In this document: positions 1-12,000 of the stretch, one piece after another
How positions within the stretch are numbered: the first letter of the stretch is position 1
How the letters are laid out: each line of letters opens with the position of its first letter
Program-made: the position numbers and the translations under genes
Notes under the pieces: generated by a model
What the model was told of the DNA's origin: nothing
The model's database searches: none
Seen by the model: the letters and a program-made list of their open reading frames with translations, nothing else
Source of the DNA: a virus
Length of the DNA: 28,795 nucleotides
Reading direction: 5' to 3' (one strand)
Virus record (IMG/VR): IMGVR_UViG_3300021373_001532
Location: 1-28,795 of that record

Positions 1-3000
1 ACCATCGCTAGTTGATTTTCTAAATATAATAGTGTCTCCTGCACCAGCACCTTCACCAGATGAAATTACATCAACTATATAACCTGACGCACCTGCCAAA
101 CTTGGATCGTCTTGTGCTGGTGTGTTGCCATCTTGGAATATACTTCTAATAGTAGCAAGTGATGGTTTGCTAATAACTGGAGCAATGTATGTGTTGTGGA
201 AAGCATAACCTAATGGGTTATTTGCTTGAATGCCTGCTTGGGTACGCATATCGTCTGTCCATTCCGGAGCAAGACTTCCGCCGTCCCATAATTCTGTGTA
301 TTCAAACATAGCAAAGTTTAGTAGGAACAAGTATTCTTTTGCGGCTACTTCAAATGCATCTGCATCTGTTTTCCAAGCATTTGATGGAGTTTGATAACCT
401 GATGGATCCCACTTGCCGGCATCGTATGCTTCTTCCATTGCCGCATATAACTCACCTGTCTGCCAATCAGCGGCTAAGAAACTATATAATTTTATGTCAT
501 CTGCAGGTAAACCATGCATGTGTAGTGTGTGGAATACGTGTTCAATAACTTCTTGTGCGTCTATATCACCATCACCATAGCCGTCGCCTGTTGAATTTAA
601 ATACCATACCATGTCATTTTGAACATGCGTATCAAACAAGTTAGTTAGGTTCCAACTAATAACACCTGCGTCAGTTAAGAAGTTTGGAGTGTAATCTGCT
701 CCTGCACCTCTTGCTACTCTTTGTATAGTTGGTAATCCTGCGTGATAAGTTCCTGTGTCACCACTTAGTGTTTTAATTAAATTTCTTTGGTATTCTTCGT
801 TAATGCCTGCACCATTTGGATCTGTAAACAATTCAAACATACGTGCTACTTTTTCTAACCACGCATCTGGAACTGCTGTTTGTCCGCCAACACCACCTGC
901 CGCCATAATTCTTACACCGTTGGTTGTAACTTCACGTTTGAAGAAATCACTGCCATCGCCGACAACATTACTAATTGCACCATTGTTGTATTCTGGGTCT
1001 AACGAACTTCCTTCTCCATTAATATTAAGTCCGTCATTGTCTAAGAATATGGTTGTTTGCTCGCCGTCACCTGTTAAACTTTGTGTTATCGCATTTGGAT
1101 TTGCTACAGGATTACCTGTGCCAAAGTTTGGATCATCAATTCTTACACCATTTAGATATACATTATACACTACATCGTTTTCTAAAGGTTTAGAAAGAGT
1201 TATTTGTATTGTACTTCCGTCTAGTGTAATTATTTCATCTTCAAATCCGTCATCGTAACTATCCCAAGTAGTTGCATACCAAGGATCATTATCCCAACCT
1301 AGTTTGGCACCAAATTCAAAACTCTTAACTTGTACTCCACCGTAGTCAACACCATCCATTAACTGTGCAAAATCTTTTCCGTATAATCCTGATTGTGCTT
1401 CATATAAGAATTGTATGCGTTCTGCAGCATTTAGTAAGTCTAATGATCTGTTGTATGTTATTAATACAGTTGAATCTTTTGCTGGAGCAAAACTAAACTC
1501 AATTTGCCCTGTTTTTCTAGTATACCCCTTTGTCGAATCCTCAACATTTTTATATTCGTATTGGCTACTTAATGCTTGTATACCATCTATAGTTACGTTA
1601 ATTGTATTAGTACTCAACTGTAAAGGCCATTTAGTATTAAATTTAAGTTGGCTGCCTGATGCTACAAATGTTTCTTGTTCTTGTATATCTGCTAGTACAA
1701 TATCTGTTGTAATCCTATCAAACTTTTGGGCAATTTTTGTTGCTCGAACTTTACCGTTGCCTATTATTACTGATACTACAGGTTGTGTACCTTCTTGTGT
1801 TTGTGTTCCTTCAAACTGTATTAAAGGTGCTGAGTAATATCCTGTACCTGGATTTGTAATTTCAATCTTTTTAATAACACCGTTACCAATAAACGCTTTT
1901 GCTGTTGCGCCTGTTCCGCCGCCACCTACAAATGTTACTAGAGGAGTTTCAGTATATCCTGATCCTCCGTCTTTAATAAGTACTGAATCAATAAAGTATG
2001 AAGAATTATCTACCCAATGTCTTGCAGGATAGTCTGATACGTCTGTAAGTACACTTGATAATCTGTCATTCTCCACAATAAAGTCTGATGGTACAATTTT
2101 ACCAACATTTCTATTATACACAGCAGGTAAATCATAATCAGTTATAACCGAACTAGTATTATCTTTACCTTCGTATGCACTTAAATATTCACGTATATTA
2201 GTCTTATAAGGTTTAACTTCGTTAACATACTCTTCAAAACTAGGTAAGTTGTCGTTTTGATAATTTGTTTTCTGTACTAAATTACCAACATTATGTTTTG
2301 CTTTGATGAAACTTGTTTTGAACGCCCAGTCTACATATGATTGCTCTGAGAATACATATCGTAAACATGCAAAGAATAAATTGTTATATTCTAACTCTAA
2401 ATTACCTACAAAAATGTTATCTCGTAATGCTGTTAATATTTTGCGTAATGCAATCTTGTTAGTTGAATCAGAGCTAATTGTAGTTACAAATTGCAATGTA
2501 CCATCTTGTCTACCAACTGTTCTATAGTTAATAGTATAGTCTGGAACGTCAGCATTTAGTGTTTTTTCTAATAGTAACCAACCGCCTGTGCCAACATTTT
2601 CAACTTTAACAATATCACCAATTTTATCATCAATTTCATTTAATTCGTATGTTTCTTGTACAAGGTAATCAATTGATGTTAATTGACTAAATCCTGTATC
2701 GTACCAGTCAATGTAATTCCAATAATCAGATACATCATACTTTTCTTTTGATGTAATTGTAAATTCTTGTGTTTCTGAATCCCATCCGTAAATAGCCCAA
2801 TCACCGTCAAGTGTTGAATCAGCACCAACAAGTACACTTAGTGGACGTACTATTAGTGTTAACGAATCTGCATAATTTCTACCGCCGTTAACAACTGTTA
2901 CAGATGTAATTTGACCTAGTGCATTAATTGTACTTTCTAATTCTAATCCTTCACCCGTTCCAATTGCTGTAATTTTTGGACCTTTTCTTATTCCACCTGT

Positions 3001-6000
3001 TGTTGTGTTGTAAGATGGATCTGAATAACTATAACCCTTATTAATGATGTTTACTTGTGTTACTATTCCGTTAACAACTACAGGTTCTAGTATTGCAACT
3101 TGTGCTTTGGCAGTACCAATAATACTTAACTCAGCATCTGTGTCAACTCGACGATCCCATGTTGCAGAAATTGCACTAGGCTCTGGATCTTTTTCTAATA
3201 AAGTAGTAATATTATAATTGTCATCAATTAATTCTTGCTTAATAACTTTATTAATTCTAGTAAATGCTTGACTTACTGCTTCTTCTCTATTTACAAACCA
3301 ACTTTGTCTTGGTCTATTTAATACGCCATATTTTTGTTTTGCACTTAGAGCTGGATCTGGAACCGGTCTACCGTATGCATCTTGGCCAATAAGACTATCA
3401 AACCATTTAAGTTCTAATGTAGACTTAGGCTTACTAGTGTAAAGTCCTTCACTAATAATTTGATATTCGTTGTGTACGTTAATACTCTGATCGTCAATTG
3501 TCCAATATCTAAAGTTTACTGCAATATCTTGATTTTCAAGTAACTTGTCGCAATTTCTAATTACTAAACTATTAGTAGTGAGCAAATTAGCAAACTTTAA
3601 GTTTTGTGAAACAGGATCTATTATTATTGCCGCAACATCAAATGCTGATTTATTACGGTTTTCAATATTAGGCGTTGTTTTCTTATCTTTAACCCAGTAA
3701 TAATACTTTGTAGTAAATGTACCAGATATTTTATCATAATCCTGTCTAGTACAGTATGCAGATTCACCGTATTTTGTTTTGCCACTAATGCCTAAACGTA
3801 TTCCTGCAGGAGTATCTGCTTGTGTGTCCCATTGTGTAGGTGTTAGTGTAGTTTCTACCCATTCATAAATGTCTACTGACGCACCTGGTGCTAATGTATT
3901 CCAACTATTTGCACTATAAATTGCATCTCCTTGATACGCATTTAAAAACTTAACTGTACTTAAATCCCACCAAAGTTTTCCAATATTTTTTACACTCCAA
4001 CTATTATACTGATCAACAGTAACTGCTGTATTTGTTGCTGTTGTGTAAGTTGCTGGATCATAATATGTTTTAAATGATAATTCTTGTTCTGCAAGACCTG
4101 ATATCTTACCTTGTACTGGATCAATTAAATCTAATGATGTTAGGTATTCATTTGATGACGTATTGTACATAAACGAACCTTTAAATTTATCAAGATTAAT
4201 TTGATCATTTGGTTTTCTGTGTTCTGTCCAAGTATTAACGCCATCTTTTTCAAACTGTACTACTTTACCAATTGTTCCATCAATATTATCATTTATTAAT
4301 CCAACATAAACTTTATCATTCTTAACAATAATGTCTCTACCAAAGTCTTTAACATCAAAGTCTCTATAGGATAATTGCTGTCCATATACTAATGCATCTC
4401 TAACTCTTTCATATAGATATATTGATCCACTGTCAATAAGTGTTCTACTAAAGTTAGTAAATCCGTTATCGAATACTGTACCATCGTTATCATAGGTAGT
4501 ATCTAATTCTATGTTTCCGTTAGCACTTGATACTGCTAACTGATTGCCGTCGAAACTTAACTGGTATCCGAAGTTTTCAATTGGTTCACTATTCTGTGCA
4601 ACTAGTGTTTGAATTAATTCGTATCCTGTTTCTTTTTGTGCATAAACAAACACTTGTCCTTGTCTAGCAGATAAGTATGTTGATCCAGGGGCACCTACTG
4701 CAATTAGTTTACCGTCGTCGGCTACGCTAACAGTTTCTCCAAACTCCATTGACGAATTAGGTATTTCTAATATTTGGAATAACTCGTAATGTTCGTCATG
4801 ATATTTGTAAACAGCAATGCGTTTTAAATCTCCGTATGCTGAAATTGAAGCAATGGTTTTCCCGTCATCGCTAACATCAAACGATGTGCCAAATGATGTT
4901 ACATCATTTTCTAATACAGAATCATCTGCAAACTTATAACCTAATGTATTAGGAATAGATCCAATAAAGTCAATATGATCTTTAAGTTGTGTCCATTTAG
5001 TTGCTGTAAATTCTTCGCCTTGTATATTAGTTAATGCTTTATAAAAATTACCATTATAATATACAATATCATCTATGTAATAAATTACTGAATTATTATA
5101 TATGCCTCTAAACTTAACGTCTTTTGAAAGTTGCCAATCATAAACTGCACCTGTTTCGCTAGTACCGTTTAGTACTGTATAAATTTTACCAGCACCTTCT
5201 TTACTGTTTATTAATAATTTGTATAAGTTGCCAGTTTTGATTATTTTTATTTGCTGACCTAGTCTTCTACTACTTACTCTGTTAGGTAATATGTATCCAT
5301 TTACTAAGTCGTATTCACTTGTTGTTGCATTACGTTGATAAACATAAAACACACCTTCATTAGTATATGAACTTGCTTCGCCTGTACTTACTACAGGAAT
5401 GTTATAAACTTTTTCCCAGTCATTGTTTGCAACTTCAGGTACTAGTGATAAGCGTTGTGTACCGTTTCTATTTTCTTGAATCCATGTAAAGTATTCTAAA
5501 TCAAATCCTGATATTACATCACTATTAAATGACGCAAGGTCAGTTGCTCTGTTTCTAGTTGGGATAGGTAAATTTTGTGAGTGTTCAAACACCATTAACT
5601 TACCAATTGTATTATCATCAATTGAAGTTCTTAATGATGTTCCAATTACTGGACTTAGTACTTGTTGACTATCAATTTTTCTTATTTGGTATGCTGGTAA
5701 ACTTTGTGCGCCAGCAGGTCCATAATCAGCACCTTGTGTAAATGTGCCTGACTGAACTTTGATATAGTATCTTGCATCATTACCATCTCTTTGATAGTAA
5801 ACAATTTCAGCTCTACCATTAGTACCTTCTACTAAGATATCACCAACTTGTGCCTGGTCTGTTGTGTTTGTTAATACTACATCAACATAGCCGTCCCATA
5901 CATCAACTATTGTGTGAGTATCATTAATAATTTCACTAGTTAGTCCGCTAAATGTTTCGTCTTGGATTGTACCGTCTGGTCTGGCAATTTGATTTAACCA

Positions 6001-9000
6001 AATACCAAGTTGTGGATTATTGCCTAAGGCACGTTCAGCTACAACTTTATCACTTATTGCTTTGTCTGCTCTAAGTAACCATTTGTTTGATAAGATGTCA
6101 ATCCTTGCATCAGCAACTGTATTAGCATTACCGTTATAACTTATATTAGTTATGTAATGACTTTGCTTCTGTAATACTTTACCTGTTGTAAGTTGTACAG
6201 GTGGAACACTAAGTAAACTTTGAATACTTGATTTGTACGGTAACGGTGAACTTGCATCACCTATTAAACGTACATCTCTAAGTACAATGCTTGGTGCATA
6301 GTCAATAGTTCTTGCATTAGGGTTAATTTTAAAACCAGTTTCAATTGTGTCTAATGATATTTTCCAATATCCGCCCAGTACATCGCTTGTTTCAATTTGT
6401 TCGTGTGCAGGTCTTGTAAATTCACCAATTCTAAATGTAGAACTTATTTCTAATGTACCTGTTTCAGTAAATACACCATTTTTGTTATTAGCGTATATTA
6501 CTAATTTACCTAATTCAAATTTTGTATATACTACTGTTGCGTTACCTGTACTAGTTGTTACTATATCACCTATCTCAGGAACATTTAAAGGATCAAGTAT
6601 ATAAAATATTTCATCTACTTTTGATTGGATTGTATGTACGTTAGATGTAAGCCATTCAGTGTTTACACGAGTTTCTGTGTCAACTATTTCAATATTAATA
6701 GTACTGTCAGTATAATCTACTCCGCCTGCAACTAAGTTTACAGCGGTTATTCTGCCATTCGTAACTGTTGCAGTTGCTACAGCACTATTGCCGGTGCCAG
6801 TGTCTGTAATTTTTATTACCGGATTAGTATATCCAGTACCTTGTATTGGTGTAGGATTACTAGGGTCTGATAAATCATTTTTAATTGTTAAATTATATAT
6901 TGTACCGTTATCATCTAGTTCATACTCTAATTCACAACCAAAGCCGACCATCCTATTGTCAAATAATGATCTAACTTTTCTTAAGTTACCGTTAAACTGA
7001 CCACCCGGAATAGCACTTCCTTGAAATGCCGCACCTTGTATATTATTTGTACCATTAACTAACGTATCTAAAGCATATGTTGTGTACAAGTATACTTCTT
7101 TAGTTGATTTAACTTTAACATAGTACTTGTTGTATTCTAATCCTGTAACACCTTTATTTTGTACTTCATTAAGTGGTAATGTTTGATCCGAATTATCAAA
7201 CCCTGATGTTGAAATAGTATTATTAGGAACATCAGTAATTATTATTTGGTCGCCATCTACTAGACCGTGTTCAAGATTTGTCTGTAGTCTAATACCTGTA
7301 GTAACATTTGTCACATTAGGAAATTCTGGCGGTACACTTTCAAATTTAATATCAATTATTTCAGATTTATCAATTGGCTCATACGCATGACTTACTTCGT
7401 TCCAGTCAAAATATACTTTGTCTCCAGGAACACTACCTTCGTATGCTGTAGCTGGTGCTCTTACAAGTATATGGTCCGTCTCAGTATTAGTTAGTGGATA
7501 ATCACCTGTTAAAATATTTTTATTTTCACCTACACTAGACCAATTAGCAGGTATTCTTGGACCTGGGTTTGATCTTGCTGTAGCAATATAGATATCTCCA
7601 AGATACGTTGTAATATTTCCAACATTATAAATTATAGATTCGTCAAATTCGGCATACTTGTCTAGTAAATATTCTTTAACTTGAGGTGCCGAATCAAATG
7701 TATCAAACACAACATTTGATGTCTGTCCTTTAACAATTCTTCTTGCTTTCCACAGACTATTGTTATATTCAACAACAGATGCAAATGGATATGTTATACT
7801 TGCATCAAAGTCGTCTTTGAAATTAGATTTTACATTTGATGCTTCAGGAGATGCAATTACAAGGTATTCACCATCTGGGCTCATTGTAATAGATTCGCCA
7901 AATTTTGAATTAACACTTGATAGTCCAGAAATTGGTGAAAGCACTTGACTTAAACTTGCACTTGAATCGTCACTAGTATAAACAAACACTTTGCCGTCTT
8001 CGTTGTTTGGTGCTCCTACAACAATTACTGTGTTATCATCTGATGCTGTAATAGAACTACCAAATAACGGATTTGTAGAATCTGCTTCTAAAGGATTTAT
8101 TATTGTTAAGTTATCGTGATAAGACGCAGAATTTTTAAGAACTCCCCATCTACCGTCGCCCATATCATCAACCCAAAGTAGCTCTCTATTGTCAATAGTG
8201 TTTTGTGTATATGAATTTGCTTCGGGCAATGATTTTACTCTGTTACTTACAAATTTAGTTAACACGCCTTTGGCGTTAACAATAGGTTCATCTAGCGTTA
8301 TTGTTGTTGCAACGGTTACTGTATTTGTTGCTGAACTAGTAACTTTAAAGAATCCTTCAAATCCTGTTAAATTTGTAATACCAATAATATCGTCTTTTAC
8401 AAATGAACTTCTTCTATCTAATGATATAGTAGCACTTGTTCCGTTTGCTGTTACCCCAGTTACTATAAATCCACTGTCAATATGTTTATAAACATTCCAG
8501 CTTTGATCTTCAAAAGTTACCCAAACATATTCGCCTTGATTTAAATCATCAATAGCAATATTTAAAATATCACTTTTGTCTACAACAGTATATTTTATAT
8601 CCTCAGTTCTAACATACCCTGCTGTTCTAACTTGTGTTTCGCCTTCTGGTACAAACTTAGTTGGAAACGGAGTATTATTATAGTTAGACGGTTTTAAATA
8701 TACTTCGCTTTCGGGTATATTATATATTAAGTTGTCTGTTTCTGGCTCGTCTGTTAACTGTATTGGCTGAGGACTTAATTTAAACTTTTCTTCATCTAGT
8801 TTAATTTCTAATTCGTCAAAGCCGTCAGCAGCACCGTATTGTCCTAAACGTAATGCCCATTCTTCAAAAAACTCTAAACTTTCTTTGTCTGCTGCTCCAA
8901 GTGCATCAAACAATTTAGTAAGTGCATTTTTAGTACCTTTGTCTTGAATATAACCTTGGTAGAATTTATACTGGCTAACATCGTCATTAATTATATTAGC

Positions 9001-12000
9001 AAGATAGTTTCTCTTTTGATAACCAATTAAATGTTGAGCAACTTCTTGTTGATCAAGATCAAAATTATCAGTATCTAGATCATAAAAGTCTGCAAACTGG
9101 TCAACTTTGTAATTAATGTTAGTTAGTAATTGCGACTCTGGTTTAGCATCAAGTCTTAACCAGTCATTTTCATTAAAGTTTTGTGTTCCTGATACTTTTT
9201 TGTAAGCACTATAATAAAATTCTTTGTTTTTAACAATGCTTCCAATTTCATAATCTTTGTATTGCTCCCACAAAGTAATTTCAGCACTGTCATATAAAAA
9301 GCCCGGTATATTTAAACTTCCGTTCCAGTCTGCTGTTCTATATCCTAAGACTCTAATTCTTTCTTGTCTATATCCTGCTTGACGATCATATATTACATCT
9401 TTAAACTCAGTTTCGTTATCTAAAATAACAACGTGTTCTGTCTGCTCAGCTGCTAACTTAATAGCATATATTCCGTCTGCTGTATTCTTAGGTTTAATAT
9501 TAAATTCATCATCAGTTCTTGATACTGTTAATACATCTTCTTTAAGTTTTGTTCCGTCGGCTTTAAAAATTGAGTATCCAAAGAAATTATTAAATACATC
9601 TCCAATTACAGTAAAGTCGCGTTTAAATTTAACGCCGTCTGCCAATGGACTTAATGATATTAAACTTCCTGTGTCCCAGCCTTGTGTTGTCCAGAATAAG
9701 AATTCTTTAGCACTTAACTTAAAGTTTTTAATTGATTGCATATCTGCATCAAAGCCTTCAAAGTTAAAACCTAATGTTTCTAAATATCTTTGATATCCTA
9801 ATAGAAAGTCTACTACTTCTTGACTTGTTCTAAATAGTGTTCCGTAAGGTAAACTTAATATTTCTGATTTCCAGGATGAACGGAAAATTGCTTCGCGGCC
9901 ACCTTCTTGTGGAAGAGCTGCTAATTTTATAAATTTGCTTCCATCAAATGTTTGTCCACTAGTATGTGCTTCTTTAACTCTGTAGTACAAATCGTTATAC
10001 TCTACAACTTGTCCTTCTAAGTATTGTTTTGATTCACTCCACTGTACAAATGTCTCGCTAACGCCTCCAATACTTACTAGAGGATCGCCATTAATAACAT
10101 TGTAATCGTAATATTTGAATACAGGATTAGTACTATCATATCCTCTAACTATATAACCCAGAGCACTTCGTTCAATAACAACTCCGCTGTAAGTAATAAT
10201 ATCAGTTGGTGAACTTTGTGAAAGTATTATATTGTAGTTTTCTTGTGGTATAAAAACATTACCTTCATTCAACGGTGTTCTTGAATCCAGTATTAAATTA
10301 AATTTAGATTTATCAGTAAACCCGCCTAGTCTAAATGATAATTGATTTGTAAGGTTTGCTAATTTATCTTGATACTCTGTATAATTAGTAAGAACATTAC
10401 TTGACAAATAGTTTGCAATAAAGTTTACTAGTCCTGCTGTTAACACTCGCACATCAACTGCTTGACTATTATTAGGGAATTTTAATTCACTAAGATTGAT
10501 TCTTTTTGATGTATCAGAATAAACAATTTGTCCTGCATTATTTCTTATAGTTCTAGATCTATCAAATCCAAGTCCTATAATTTTTGAAGGTTGATTCAAA
10601 CACCAAGATCTTAATAATGCAAATGGATACTCACTACTTCTGCGCCAGGCTGTTTCTGCAGGTGCTTCGTCACCAAATACAAACGGTGACGCTGTTAAGT
10701 TACTAATAAATCCTTGTGCATATCCACTCTCTAATGGGCTTATTAAATTGCCGCCATCGTCGACCGGTAAATGAGCAGTTAAGTTTGTTCTCTTGTATTG
10801 TTCCTTAATTACAATAGGCTTATTAGGTTCTCTAATTACACCATTTTGTATATCTTCCCATAGGAATAAATTATCTTTAGTGTATGGTGCAGGACCATAT
10901 ACAGTTTCCCACCAACTTGGCTGTTTAAAGAATCCTTGCATTTCCCAAGGATGTGTATGTGGACGATCTGTATCATATGCATCTTTGTAAACAGCTCTCC
11001 AATATCCTGCTAATTTCTTGCCACTTGGGGATGTCATAAAACTATAATTGTAAGTAAACGGGTTACCTCTTACATAACCTGTATTTTCAGTATAGTCTAC
11101 ATCACCTACTGAAGCAAGCCAACTTGCAAAATCACTAATTAATGCATTATCAATATCTTTTTTGTATACGCCTGTATTTCTATCTTCCCCACCAATAAAA
11201 TCATGTATATTAACAACATTTGGATCGTAGGATATTTTAATGTTATTGTATATTCTTTTTTCTAATTCTAATATTAAATCATCTCTATAATCATTAAATG
11301 CTAAAATCTTAGAACCATCATGTCCTTGAATAACTTTTCTAGTAGTAATGTAAGTACTATCATCAAAAATCTGAGGGACAAACTTGGGATATAATCCTAG
11401 TTTGGTTGGTGTTGGTGGAATAAACGAACCGTCTGTTGTTTCATATTCAAAAATATCAATTATGTCGCCGTTTGTTGTAGGCTTACTTATTACACAAAAC
11501 CCTTCATTGTTAAATGTATAATCGTTTCCGTAAATAAGTTGTTCACCATTAATATAAACTGTTACTGCTTTTACGCTTAGTTCATTATTATTATGTGTTT
11601 GTGAAAGTGCATAAAACTGATTATTTGTATCAAAGACAGTATATGTAATTTTCTTTTCACCACCCGACGGTGCCATATCACTAAAGTAAAACGGCATGTC
11701 TATACTTCTATTTTGGCCTAGTTCTTTAAGTATAACATCAACGTGACCTTTTACAGTTCCGTCATATCCTGTTGTTAAACTAGTTTGTAAAAATGTTCTT
11801 TTAAACTTTGCATACTCGCGTCTATTAAATTCAAGAGCTTTAATAATGTTTGTATCTTTGTCTGTTAAATGATATAACGATAAATTAATTGGACCAGTGT
11901 GTTGTACAAACTTTTTACCATATAATGCAATATTACCTAAATCTCTAAGATTACTATTACCAGGATATACACCACTAAAGTTATTAATTTCTTCAACTAC

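Noticed and set aside
511-545. Classic zinc protease HExxH motif in the giant protein
   Set aside because: The order is E-H-V-F-H, so neither HExxH nor HxxEH is met. It is kept only as a metal-binding candidate.
339-2527. Plus-strand ORFs of 69-167 residues at 339, 755, 1415 and 2303
   Set aside because: They lie fully antisense to the giant minus-strand gene and have low-complexity Ser/Pro/Leu/Val composition, with no domain or ribosome-binding site.
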